The notes: generated by a model not told the origin, from the letters alone. Shown: positions 32,898 through 44,362, counted from the stretch's first letter. The stretch: 64,000 nt of DNA from Xenopus tropicalis (GCF_000004195.4 NC_030678.2:85968904-86032903); one strand, 5' to 3'. A program made the numbers and translations.

Positions 32898-33950
32898 ATT
32901 GTCTAATCCCATGAAGCATAATAATCCATTAGGGTGAATAATTATGTCAATGCTACCTACTGATTGGTTACCAGGGGCTATTTGAATTATATCTGTTGTT
33001 ATATTACCCCCAAGTTGAAAAAATGAATATATACTTTACCCTGTGGCTTTGATTATGTGACCCTCACTTACTTATACACTGGTAATTATATATAAGTGCA
33101 GTAACCAAAAGTAACAAGTAGATAATAAAACTGATTAGGTGCTATTGGTTACTGCAATGGTTAGTGAACAAATGTATCTATCTTTTCCAGTTGTACCTAC
33201 TCATTTTTTAAATGCTTTAAAATACCATTTTTGCTAGTTATATTAATGTTAAAATCATAAAGGGCCTGTTGCTACCTGCTATTAACACCTCCAATAAAGC
33301 TACAATTGGAAAAAAATAGTCTCATTATTACATTAATAGTACATTCCCCCCTCTCCAATAACTGGTTACTCAGGTGTGCCGGATCAAAATTCAATTAGTA
33401 TTGTGTGCAGGCACGTTGTTGATGCCGGCTGTAGCTATATCATTTCATCATGAAACAGAAGAGCTGAGCATTCAAGCGCAATAACACTGAGACTTAAGAT
33501 AGGAACAGAGCTCTAGTGGAGATAAGAACTGTTCTTCCAACATGATAACATCTGCACTCCCAGCACAGAAAGAGATGAGGCCTTTCTGTCGATAAAAGCA
33601 GTGGCATCTCTGGGATTAAAAACCAAAAGGAAATAAGGTCCTGCCAGCAGTAATTGTACACATTCCTTAAATCTAAATGCAGTGTCCAGTAATACAGTCA
33701 CTAATATTGCCTGTTAGTCTTTGTTTTCTACTGTATGAACTGCCAGGAATCCTCTCAGTGGTGTGGAGACCAAAGATGCAGATACCAGCAGTGTTGGTTG
33801 CCTCAGCTAATAGAAGTATTATGTATGATCCATCTCTCACCAAGGAGAATTTACTTATTATATTCATACAGACAGTGTAACCAACTGAAGGGTTGTTGAT
33901 GAGTCTAGGAACAAGCACTGGATCACTAAGGAATAAAAGGAAGCAAAACA
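32898..33950. other. No gene recognised
   Basis: Unique sequence. Two overlapping open frames on opposite strands at 33673-33951 are not convincing. Confidence 0.4.
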
Positions 33951-33953
33951 TAA

Positions 33954-34484
33954 TGGGTCATTTACTTACCACGCTGCAGTCGTGCATTTGCAAATTTCCT
34001 GCAGTCAGTCCCAGTGAAAAATCTGATCCTTTAAAGGGACTTGCATTAACATCTCATACATCAATATAGTTCCACTCAGTGCCTCTGTTTTCTTTCTGCT
34101 TCCTTTTCCAAATTGCTTTTGCTACAAATGCGAAACCTAAAGCTACTATCAACTCTGAACCAGGTGGTAGCTCCAGGGATCCCACAACAGCCTGCGTCAC
34201 TACATGCAAAGTAGATGTACTAAAAGAATCTGGATGCGCGCCACTCTGACACCAAACACCAGATATGACGGTATCCGGACTGTTGGTGATTTTTGCTAAT
34301 TTCATCTGATTTGTGTTAAATTGCAAGAGCATTTGTATCAATTTTAATGCATTAGCGGCAACTGTATCAGATGCACCTCTCCCTAGTAACCACAATTATG
34401 CTGGAATCATATTAACAACCCTGCATTGTTGAAAATGCACTTAGCGCACTGCAGTGCAGTGCAAGAAGTAAATGACCCCTATAA
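33954..34484 (-). mobile_element. Harbinger-like TIR element with internal open frame (copy A)
   Basis: The ends tgggtcatttactta and, inverted, AGGGGTCATTTACTT form TIRs with TAA on each flank, fitting a PIF/Harbinger-type 3-bp duplication. On the minus strand an open frame (about 34395-34054; no ATG at its start) encodes a small protein-like sequence with SDTVAANALKLIQMLLQ and a C-terminal FVAKAIWKRKQKENRG. An in-frame stop precedes the homologous N-terminal part. Related to 43659-44077. Confidence 0.55.
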
Positions 34485-35732
34485 TGTGCTACTACTTTGT
34501 CCTAGTAAATAATTGCATGTCAGCATCAGAAACACTATTATACTGTAGTTTATATAAATTAACTGCTGTAAATGTATGGGGGCAGCCATTCAAGCTGCAT
34601 AGGGCAAAAAGAAACAGGTTACACAACAGGTAACAGATAAACTGTGTAGAATACAAGGGGATTAGTTCTTACACAGAACGATGAAAAGTATTAGTGGCAT
34701 GATGGATGTTGTGGCACAAAAACAGCTTTAAGACAACAGTAGAAGACTTCCTGGTGCCAATACTGACATTTGTCAATACTGACATTTTATACAATGAAAT
34801 CACAAGTAATTTCCACTTTCACAAAGTCCATTTACTGGCCCCTCTTACACTGAGAACCAAGAAGAAATAGTCCTTCTGCTCTACCTTTACTCCAGCCATG
34901 TTTTGTGCTTGTAGTTCAGCTACTTGGTTACATAAATAAATACAATTTTTTTATTGGTTTGCAAAGAAGACGCAATGCTATTATTCATTTTGCCGCAGTT
35001 TTTCTTTAATACTGATGTGTGTGCATGTCTCCTTCTTGTCTCAAAACAAACACTGAATCTACGAGAGCATTAAGTTTAGATGTTCTGTTCTGGGAAACCA
35101 ATAGCTTTTATATACAGCAATACAAATGTTTATTATAGAAACATTAAGTGCCTTATAGAAAGTTAAGTGGAGGTACTTTACAATAATGTTTGCTTTATTG
35201 AGATACAGCATTTGTAGTGAAACTGTCATGTTTATATGTTAAGCCGGATATTATTTGTAGAATGTTCTCTCTGAAAAGGAATACGGGATAATAACAAGAT
35301 TGCCTCAAAATCCTATATATCGTAAGCCATTCTTGGAAAATAACTGTGCTTGATATTATTCACAATTCATTTAACTGTTAATACATATTGCCCATTCTAC
35401 ATATAGAATAGAATATAGTATTTCCCTTCAAGTCACTATTATTTATCTAAACTGCCTTTTCCAGAAGGGTTTTTATAATCACAGTAGCATTTACCACATT
35501 GTGCAGCCCGCATTTACGAATTGTACATTACCCCACCCCTTTTTTAAAGTTTTTTTTTTTCAATGTGTTTATTGATTGTTATAGAATCAAACCATGTTTG
35601 TGATGGGATCTGAGACCTCTGTTGTTCCAAATATGTTAACTATGGACATTTTACATGTTGCTAAAACAAACTGTTTTTATGACTTTTACAACATTTCTCT
35701 AACTTCAAATGTAGTGGCAAAACTACTTTGTT
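34485..35732. other. No gene recognised
   Basis: AT-rich. The stretch 34570-34665 (gccattcaagctgcatag … acaggtaacagataaactgtg) has the look of a common frog repeat, but no termini were found. Confidence 0.35.
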
Positions 35733-36010
35733 CTGGGCCTCCCTGCAAAAAGATCTTCAGAGGGGCCTGGCACAGACTAGCAAACTCAACCCAGACCCCC
35801 ACCCCGACGCATCCTGCTTCTGCCATGACATGTTCAATGCTCTGCCCACCCTGTGCACTAGACTAAAAGTCCCTGCTGCCCACTGCTCTCCTACCTGGGA
35901 GCCAACCTGGAGCGGGGATTTACTTTACAAAATAGAGGAAGCAAACCCCATGGACCCAGCCTCCTTGTCCTCTTGGCCCCCCCATGACCGCAGGGTCTGC
36001 TTCCTTGATT
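35733..36010. other. Unexplained GC-rich segment
   Basis: A 275-base C-rich island (cctggcacagactagcaaac … gacccccaccccgacgcatc) inside AT-rich DNA with a 99-codon plus frame. It has no TIR, splice border or known domain. Confidence 0.3.
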
Positions 36011-37440
36011 GTTACGTGACTGTGTAAATAAATAGTGTTAGTTTTTTATGTCATTTGAATAGACTTAAAGCTGAAGAAAATAACGAAAAACCCAAATGTA
36101 TTATTCCCTCTCCCCGTAAAGTAGTTTTCCCATACACATCATTCTAGTTTTCAATCTGTGTCTATGTCTCTCCCTCCCTGCCAGTATGTCTCATCAATTC
36201 CATATCTTTCACATGCAGGACAAACTGATTGTCTTTTGTGGGCTGGGGGAGACAAGTGTGTAATTCATGTTGTGAAAAATACAGCAGATTAATGCTACAG
36301 ATAGGTTAATATGGTCTTTTCTATAAGAGCATTGCTGCTTTCATAAAGTGTGTGATTCTTGTTCTCCTGATCTATTGTAGATCCATAGTAGAGACAGAAC
36401 TTGAAGAAATTAATCATCTTGATGTTGACAGCAAAAGATAGATTACCTGTCAGAAAGAAAGAAAAAATGAGTATCTATAGAATCATTCCACGGCTGCAAT
36501 TAGAACCATGATAAAAATTTATGAAATGCCAAAAGGGCTTCTCAAACTTTTTAAATTGTGGGTCCATAAAAATGTTGAAATACCCCAAAATCTGAACGAT
36601 AAATACATTGAAAAACAGTGCATAAAAACAATATACTTCACAAGTTATAACGGCAAAAGCAACCTGCACTTACACCTACTGTAAATTCGATCTGTTTGTC
36701 TGTTAAAGGCTTCATTCGGAGACAACAGTAAAATAGCCATAGGAATTTTATGTGTTGGAAAGGATTTACTTATGTACCATTTTCAGCTCTTGCTCTCATA
36801 TTTGTCTTTTGATTCCAATGTTAAAGCAGGTAGGAGAAAGGCAAAGAAGCTGAATGGCCACCAACATAAATGTACTAAATATGGGAAGGCAAAATTCAGT
36901 GATGCCCTGAGAGAAAAACGAATACAGCTCCCTGCCACCATTTTATTTATTTTTTTCCAGGCAGGACAACAGACATTAAAACATTGCTATATGAACATGC
37001 AATTCTGTCAGTAAATTAAAATTTGTAATAAGATGAAATATGGTGCTGCAGCTATGACTGTAAAATAAATTATATTGGTTGTATTTAGCCTGTATATAAC
37101 ACAAGCCCAGATGAGGCAGCACTGTAATAGTACAGATATACATATGACATTAATCATGCTCCAGGTTTAAAATTAAACTGTAGCAGTACATTAGATATCA
37201 ATATAGATTTAAGAGTAAATGAATGCTAATTCATAATATTTAAAAAAAACTTGTTTTTTTAATCAGTGTGCACATACTTTCCCTGCTTGCAGCATTGCTA
37301 ACTGCTTAGAACTTTCTCACAAAGATATAAATAAATCTGTATGCCAGAGCAACCTGTAAAATGCATATAACTGAGCCACAAGCGCTCCTGCACCCTAACA
37401 TACATATTTTTTGCCATTAATAAGTGAAATTAAGTGAAAA
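36011..37440. other. No gene recognised
   Basis: AT-rich unique sequence; open frames at 36475-36669 (minus) and 36772-37014 (plus) are unconvincing. Confidence 0.4.
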
Positions 37441-37830
37441 CAACTCACTATAGTTGCCTTGAGGAGTGTATTAGGATTCATTGTGCTATACATTTCAATA
37501 TTCGCTCGCAGAGAGCCCAATGGACATCTGTTGCAGTTAATTAATTTAAACTGATCCATATCGATCTAGATCTTGCCGCACTGTATTCAATTGACATTAC
37601 CTGATTACTATTGAGCAGACTGTATTGTTTCTGCTAGTTATCAGGAGAGAGATGCCTTGGCATGCATGTAATGAAGCACGCCACTTTCCTGCCAGAGGAG
37701 ACTAAGCTGGGTAATAGGTGTATAACTGAGAATTGTGAGCACCAGACTGATGTCATATATTGATTGAAGCCGAATTGTATTAGCTGCTAGCAACATGAAT
37801 CATACAGACTGTGAAGCGTTGCACTTTCAA
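37441..37830. promoter_or_regulatory. Candidate conserved noncoding element
   Basis: A long repeat-free block of balanced composition with several homeodomain-type cores (gttaattaattt, attgat, taatga) and intact CpGs (atattcgctcgcag, tgaagcgttgc). This is a compositional impression only. Confidence 0.2.
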
Positions 37831-37926
37831 TAAAAAAAAACTCCCATCATTTTAGTAAAAGAAAGCTACGCTTGTGGGCTCCTCATGCAATGGAAAGGAA
37901 ATAGCATAACTGAATATAAAGACTAT

Positions 37927-38531
37927 GGGGTTGATTCACTAAAGGTCGATAAGGGTTATCGCATGCTTTTTTTGCGTTAAAATTGATGGGGAAAAAAACG
38001 TGCAACAGAATGCATTAATTTTAACGCATTGCGTTAATTCTCGCGCAAAAATAATACTAACGCATGATTCACAAACACTTAGACGTGCTAAATATCGCAT
38101 TAGTCTGTGCGAATATTAACCCCTACTTGGGGCAGTCGGTAATTATAGAAGAGTACAATTCATGAGTTTTTGGCAACACAATAAGGACTTTGCAGTGTGA
38201 TTTATTCAAGTATGTGTTGGCCCTAGAGTGATGCAGCCTCCAGTTTGCAGGGAAATGGTCATTTTCAAAACAGTAGTTTTCCAAAAGTAATGGCGTGTAT
38301 GGCTAATATGGCGTGCTTTTTTCGCACACTGTGACAATTTGTGCGCGTTGCGTCAAATACCGCACGAGAATAGTCTTCACGATTTAAATAACGCAAACAG
38401 CATTGCGTCTAAATTAACGCAAGTATCCTTTTAGTGAATTGTGCGTTAAGACACGAAAAATAAGATGCGATAACATTTTTAACGCATGCTATTAATAGCG
38501 TTCGTTTTAATGCACCTTATTGAATCAACCC
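37927..38531. repeat. TIR element GGGTTGATTCACTAAAGG, about 600 bp
   Basis: Left ggggttgattcactaaaggt and right caccttattgaatcaaccc are inverted repeats. The interior is full of gcgttaa/ttaacgc palindromes (37970-38050 and 38385-38490). Confidence 0.8.
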
Positions 38532-39016
38532 TTATATATTTAGAGAACACAATAATAATAATAAGGAATGCACCGAATCTATTATTTTTGAGTTTGGCCA
38601 AACCCCCAGTCCTTCATGAAAGATTCAGCTTAAAATTTTTTTACTTCCATTTTCACATGACCAAGAGTGGCATGCGTTTAGGGATTCGGATTCGGTTCGG
38701 CCAGACACTTGGATTCGACCAATTAATGCTGAGTACAACTGTAGACAAATTAGGTAGCACTTCTTGTATGGCATTATTGGCACAAAGGACACAGCATAAA
38801 GAAATCTCTTATTTTCCGAGGTACTCGACAACAACATATATTTCACATGGAGGGAAGTGCTTTTTATTCTTTAGAAGGCACTATCTGAAGGATACCCACA
38901 ACTCGGTTTTACATTTCTGATAGGACACTGGTAATCATTTCTGCTCTGTCTTAATTTGTTTTGTGCAGACCCCCCCCCCATATCTAACCAATATAATGGC
39001 GATTTAAGAGCTACCA
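38532..39016. other. No gene recognised
   Basis: Contains taataataataa (38552-38563), an ggattcggattcggttcgg patch near 38681-38699 reminiscent of another MITE end, and poly(C) at 38971-38979. No gene. Confidence 0.4.
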
Positions 39017-39575
39017 TTAAAGGAGAACTAAAGCGTAACTAAAGAAATAGGGCAGAAATGTTTAACATTATGTTTAGGGCTTTGGTACCAGCCCAAGGTG
39101 ACCACAGGCTCTTAGCAGGGAAGATCTGGCCTCCAAAGATGCTCAGTAGCCCCAATCTTCCTTTCTGCTGATTCACTGTACATGCTCTATGCCGCTTTCA
39201 GTTATTGAGCTTAACATTATACTGCATATATAGAATATAAATGTAACAGTAAAAGGCTGTTTATTCAGGTTTACGTTCACAGGGCAATTGCATAAGTATT
39301 GAATAATTAGCCCTGTAGCATCAGCTTATTTTCTGCTTGATAATTTGCAACAGCCCATAAGCTTTGCTTCTCAACAGTTGCCCAGAGCCCACTGAGCATG
39401 TGCACTGTAGAACAGAGGGTTATAACAGAATTCAAGATGAGAAGCTCTTGTGACAACACAACACAAAGACCTATATCATTACTACTATAGAAACTTTAAA
39501 ATAATGTCAGTTTATAATATAAAATATGAAATTTCGAGGATTTTGTTTCATTTTTAGGATTTAGTTCTCCTTTAA
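39017..39575. repeat. T2/Kolobok-type MITE, complete
   Basis: TTAA|AGGAGAACTAAAGC … TTTAGTTCTCCT|TTAA. Interior ccaaagatgctcagtagccc and catgctctatg are also found, inverted, at 50030-50212. Confidence 0.9.
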
Positions 39576-40200
39576 GAGCTAAAGCACACTGGATTTTGTA
39601 GGATGGTGTTGAATGGGTTAAGAAATAGTGGCAATTATCTGTAAACTACATGGACGATTTGCCATGTGAAAGAACACTAGGATAGATAAAGTTGAATATT
39701 GTTTTGTTTATGCATCTATGTTGTATATTGGGCGGTCATTGTATGAGAGAAAAAGTCCTTCAGACACTAGAAATTATCTCGTTGAATGCAGACGCAGAAT
39801 ACAGCATTCCCTTCCAACAGGTGTGTCGTGTTGGATTTCAAATCTTCCATTGAGTTTACACATCAGATTTTTCTATCAGTCCCATTATATTTTGGCCCTT
39901 GTGACTACATCCAACTTGTAGGGTGCATTCTATTGATTCAACACTATCCTACAAAGTCTGCCATGTAGTTTAGCTTTTATATTACAGCAGGGAGATCAGA
40001 TATTTTCAGCAACCCACAAAATCTCCTGCTGTTGCATGACAAGTCTTTGTGAATCAGATAAGATCTGGTCCTCAAAAGCTCTTAGAGATCAAAGACTGCA
40101 GGTTAGAAAAGAATAAATATGATGGCATGGCTGAAGTTTGCTAAAATGTACAGATCAAGACTTTTGGAACTGAGTTCAAAGGTAGAGTCATCTGATTTGA
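39576..40200. other. No gene recognised
   Basis: Unique AT-rich sequence with no supported gene. Confidence 0.4.
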
Positions 40201-40204
40201 ATGC

Positions 40205-40315
40205 TACTCTTCATGTTTTTCTCTGAAGAAGAATGTGGACGCGTGGAAAAAATGTTGCAAACTAAACTAACACTGTTCCATTCATATGGCTTAAAATCTT
40301 GACTATTTAATAAAC
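40205..40315 (+). mobile_element. Possible Penelope-like tail with hammerhead-like core
   Basis: ctctgaagaagaatgtggac contains an exact CUGANGA core (ctgaaga), a short stem II (ATGT/GCGT around GGAC), a GAAAA run, then TGTTGC and AATAAA at about 40309. Stem I pairing is weak (GTTT/AAAC) and the GAAA side has extra A's. Confidence 0.3.
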
Positions 40316-40476
40316 TGGGAAAATATTTTTGAAAACTAAAGTTGCTTTAAGTCTTTAGAGACAATTCCATTAAATTCTATAGAATTGGCAGCTTTTTCTT
40401 GCTGAGCTTTTACATACAAAGTTTACATTTTTTTCTCTAATAAACAGAATATCGACTACTGCAAAATATTCCTCTT

Positions 40477-40689
40477 GGGGCAGATTTATTAAAATATGAG
40501 CGTTCACCAGAGAAACAATTACCCACATTTTATTCATTCCTATGGAATTTTTAGAAGTGTATTTATTAAATAGAACGCTAACTTTCACTCATTGATAAAT
40601 ACGCTTCTAAAAATCCTATAGGAATAAATAGAAAGTGGGTGAGTGATTTTGTGGTGAACTCTAATCTCACATTTTAATAAATCTGTCCC
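40477..40689. repeat. Palindromic MITE GGGGCAGATTTATTAAAATATGAG
   Basis: The left arm ggggcagatttattaaaata and right arm attttaataaatctgtccc, plus inner arms (ttcctatggaatttttagaa / ttctaaaaatcctataggaa), make it nearly one long hairpin. Relatives lie at 44540-44729 and partly at 17380-17520. Confidence 0.9.
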
Positions 40690-41289
40690 TTTATCTATGG
40701 TTGCCAAAAGTGCAAATTGGAATCCAGGGACACACATGGATGAATGGGCATGTACTGTAGCACGCTACACAGAAAAAATAATTGCACAGGTTAAGTCTAC
40801 TTTTTCACTATTCCCCATTTAAGCAACACCCTTATAATAAAAATTTTAATTGCTTTGTGCATATTTCCCTACAAAGAGTGAATTGCTCTCAGGCTTCTTT
40901 CCCATCCTTATGTGGAAACATATTTTCTTCATATTGTATCTGAGCAGAACATTTCTGAACTACATTTCTTCTTTAGAACTTGTACAGCTACATCCCCCCA
41001 TACTTCCTGTAGAACACGCAACAAGTGGACTTGTAACAAAGTCAGTGTAGTAGGTGGAGAGTCGTGGGGGACAGGTTTAACTTAGGACCAAAGTCAAATG
41101 AGATCTGTCCTTGGGAAGAGGGGATTAACCTCCCTGACCTAGTGGCACACCACATTGAGATCTGCCCCAGTTTACAACAGGGAAATAATCTGTAAGTTTC
41201 AAAACAAATTTGGTCAATAAGCCCTGCACCTCTCACCAAATTTAAAATTCACTTAAAGTTAGCATAGAGACCAACTCAGTGTGCAAGTA
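40690..41289. other. No gene recognised
   Basis: Unique sequence. Confidence 0.4.
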
Positions 41290-41917
41290 ACCCAAGAAAG
41301 GGCATAGAAAAGATGGAGGAGTAGAACTGAACCACTCACCATGGTTACTTTGGCATTATAGTTGTTGCAATGTATTTACAGTATCATTAGAAGATAATGT
41401 GGGGGACACATGGAGACTGGCCCTTTAATTAGTTAAAACATAACTTTTATTATTTACTCCTAAAAGAAAAGTGCTCAGGGTTCACAAATATCGTCATCTG
41501 AGTTAAAGATCCAGGTGCTTGATGTGTGGTTTATAATAATCACCAGTTCACCAGTAACATTCCCTTCAACTTTAGCTTGACATTGCCCACTGTATATGTC
41601 GTTAAGTTTGAGACTGATAATAATGTGACTTCACTGCAGACAGCTAATAAACTGTTCAACTGATGTGGATGTAGATTGCATGGGTAATTCTCGGATACAG
41701 CGTGTCATACAAACACTTTTATCCCTATAGTCAGACGCCCGCCCCTTCCTGCTCGGGCACAGTGCATTGTATATTCACCTCTATCCCTATAGTTATACCC
41801 TGCACCCTGCCTAATTCCACATCACAATTCGTTCACACAGCCCACAACTGTTCACACAGCTCACAACTTCCACCCTCTTCAGTCACTGATAGTCCCCACA
41901 TTTATTTTCTTTTTGTG

Positions 41918-41970
41918 CTAGCTTGTGACACACGTTTCGATCATATTGGGCTTCGTCAAAGACAGCGTGC
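41918..41970 (-). ncRNA. Degenerate hammerhead-ribozyme-like motif
   Basis: On the minus strand: core TTGACGA (first base changed from C), then a poorly paired stem II (GCCCA/TGATC), GAAAC, a mini stem III AC(GTGT)GT and C at the cleavage position. Stem I pairing is interrupted (gctgtctt / acaagctagc). It is likely inactive. Confidence 0.45.
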
Positions 41971-42249
41971 CGGCTCCTCATAGAGAGATTTACGTATTCT
42001 CCCCCGCCCCAACTGATGACATCACCATGACGGGGGGGGGCATGATTTAAGACATAGACCTCCATGGGTACACTTATGTCAATTTGTAATCCCAACCTAT
42101 CTGAGGACAAAGTATATTTGTTAGATGGTAAGGCTTAACATATTGCATTATTACATATAACAATTCCAGTCTTCATATAAATGTAAGTAATGCTTATTAA
42201 ACAACTCTTATTTACATCAAGGAGGCATAATATGTAATTTTCACAAAAC

Positions 42250-42640
42250 ATGTAAATAAATGTATGTAGGGACAAACTCTCAGTGAATCCTTTTGGAGAT
42301 AGTGTATTAAGTAGAAAAATCCAACGGCTTTCCTTGGACAGCAGTATCTGATTCAGATTACCTCCTCTGATGCCTAATTTAACTCTTTCGATTGCTGCAA
42401 CATGTAGTCCCTTGGGGTTACTTCCATGTGCACAATAAAAATGTTTACTAACAGGGGGGACTCTCTTTGTTTTTTCTCAGCCGAGCTTGACATAGCAGAC
42501 ACATCATTCTTCATAAGTGCCTCTGTTAGCCTGATATTTGAGATATGTTCCCCTGTTCTTTGTTTGAGACTTCTTTTGTGAACCCCGAGCATTCAATATA
42601 CCCACACCAGTCACACATTCCACACAACAGCATTTTAACT
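42250..42640 (-). pseudogene. GIY-YIG endonuclease fragment of a Penelope-like element, frameshifted
   Basis: Two frames are needed. One contains SLKQRTGEHISNIRL (about 42570-42525), like the K-x-R-x-x-EH-x-x-NI helix of the family. The other contains LLSKESRWIFLLNTLSPKGF (42344-42285), like the conserved RE-x-x-WI-x-x-L-x-TL-x-P-x-G-LN end of Penelope proteins. A frame change and stops lie between them, so no functional product is possible. Confidence 0.55.
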
Positions 42641-42898
42641 GCTTTTATAATATGTATGAGAGGTTTTCTTTTAGGAGTAAACAATAAAAGTTACATTTAA
42701 ACTAATTAAGGAGCCAGTCTCTACGCGTGTGCCACAATATCTTCTAATGATACTGTAACATTGCAACAACTATAATGCCAAAGTAACCAGAGTGAGTGGT
42801 GCAGTCCGCCATCTTTTCTATGCACTTTCTTGGGTATTATGTTAAAAAAATAATCTGTAAGCAAAGAGAAATATAGGACAATGCCTGCTACCAGCTTT

Positions 42899-43585
42899 TT
42901 AAAGGAGAAGGAAAGGCTAATAAAGAGTTAATCTCAAGCTGCAGGCATACCTTCAGTGTCTCAATAGTGCCCTTAAGTCTCCCCATACTTCACCTGTTCA
43001 GAAGATCAGAAGCCAAACAGGAAAAAAAAACGCTGAGCTGGGTAGAGAAGATTCCCATAATGCATCGCTCCTTCCCAGACATGGCGACTTGTTACTGTAG
43101 GCGGCGCATGCGCACACAGCAGGAGCGTCTTGTTGCCATGGCGACGCAGCGATGGAGAACTCTGTGACATGCAGGTGGGGGGAGCGGGGGGGCAGGTGCG
43201 GGAAGGGGCGGAGGGTTTGTGGCAGGAGCGGGGGAGCTTGGGGGGATTTGTGGCAGGAGTGGGGGGGTTTGTGGCTGGAGCGGGGAGTGGGGGGGTTTGT
43301 GGCAGGAGCGAGGAGCTTGGGGGGGTTTGTGGCAGGAGCGGGGAGCGGCGGAGGCTTTGTGGCAGGAGCGGGGATCAGAGGGGGGGCTGGCTTGTGCTTT
43401 TCAGCCCATACAGACATGCTGGACAAGATGGCGGCGCCGTTCACTGAAACAAGTATGTAGGTTCTAGTATGTGTATCTCTGTAAATCTTTCATTAGGCAA
43501 GCCAGGAATTTAGCGTTTTTACACAGCAATAGTAGTACTATTTAATAGTGTGCTTAATAGATTTTGACTTTCCTTCTCCTTTAAG
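42899..43585. repeat. T2/Kolobok-type MITE with internal G-rich minisatellite
   Basis: TTAA|AGGAGAAGGAAAGGCTAA … GACTTTCCTTCTCCT|TTAA. The left arm matches 27056-27555. The right arm (tttacacagcaatagtagta, cttaatagattttgac) matches the inverted copy at 62438-63413. The interior has a CpG-rich core (gcggcgcatgcgcacacagc) around 43080-43150. Confidence 0.9.
43175..43395. repeat. G-rich minisatellite inside the MITE
   Basis: Five to six units of about 30-35 bp built on tttgtggcaggagcgggg and agcttggggggg. Long open frames in three plus-strand frames and one minus frame (up to 148 codons) are due to the repeat. Confidence 0.9.
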
Positions 43586-43658
43586 TTTGAGTTTATTTTC
43601 TGTGAATGTTGTTTATTTAGAAATGTACTGTATGTTTACTATGTATGTATGTTATGTA

Positions 43659-44077
43659 TAGGTGCCATATACGTTAACTTGATATGCAAAGGAATATTAA
43701 TTAATTGTAGGGGCTCAAACATAAGTTGCTCTCAAAGTTGCAGTGTTTTCCCCGAAAATTCCAGTATACTTGTGAATATAATGGCAGTTGCAGCAATTGC
43801 AGTTAATGTATCTGATGCATCAAAACAAACACTATTGCAAATAAGTTGGTTGGCAAATCAGATACAAGCACTGGCTAACACTTTCAAAGTTGGAATTGTT
43901 GCCACATTCAGGGTGATGGTGTCAATAGACACACTTGCAAAAGATTTGGCAGAAGAAGCAGAACAGCTCAAAAATATTGAAATACAAGGAGTATATTTGG
44001 ACACAGTTACATATAATATGTAGCAACATTTGCATTTATTTTAGTGAAACTGCTCTTGAGTAAATGACTCCTACTAG
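43659..44077 (+). mobile_element. Harbinger-like TIR element with internal open frame (copy B)
   Basis: Starts taggtgccatatac and ends gagtaaatgactccta, degraded forms of the TIR at 33954-34484. A 124-codon plus frame (43649-44023, ATG present) contains VNIMAVAAIAVNVSDASKQT, LLQISWLANQIQALAN and TLAKDLAEEAEQL. It aligns with copy A's frame from VN onward (SD…LLQ…NQ…LA). I recognise no known domain; alanine/leucine heptads suggest a short helix. Confidence 0.5.
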
Positions 44078-44362
44078 TCATCTAACTGGCTTCACCATAA
44101 TGTCACTATCATGACTCCAACCCCTGAGGTCCACTTCCTATATATTTTATATATTGTCTGTTATTTATATAACACCGACACACTTACACAAAGAATTTAT
44201 ACACAATTTACATAAGTCCCTGCCCCAGCAGAGCTTGCAATGTAAGTTCCCTATCCTATTCATATATACTATGGTTAATTTTTATCAAGAGCCAGCTGAC
44301 CTGCCTTCCAAGTTGACCTGATGGACTTTCCTATAGTAAAAAAACATAACCCATGCCAAGAC
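44078..44362. repeat. Short interspersed repeat fragment
   Basis: ctgttatttatataacaccg … cataagtccctgccccagca … gcttgcaatgtaagttccct (about 44158-44255) is a widespread frog-type repeat motif. The rest is unique. Confidence 0.5.

Larger units (their letters stand above)
41290..42837 (-). mobile_element. Penelope-like retroelement remnant between inverted repeats
   Basis: Inverted repeats of about 175 bp (41290-41470 and 42664-42837; landmarks tttggcattatagttgttgc, atcattagaagata, tactcctaaaagaaaa) flank 1.2 kb. On the minus strand the interior encodes pieces of a GIY-YIG-type endonuclease and then a hammerhead-like motif and AATAAA (41906-41901). Penelope-like elements are known for a C-terminal GIY-YIG domain, LTR-like repeats that can lie inverted, and hammerhead motifs. 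The reverse transcriptase is missing. Confidence 0.6.

Noticed and set aside
42960..43170. CpG-rich core resembling a CpG-island promoter
   Set aside because: It is the internal core of a T2 MITE and recurs inverted at about 63230-63330.
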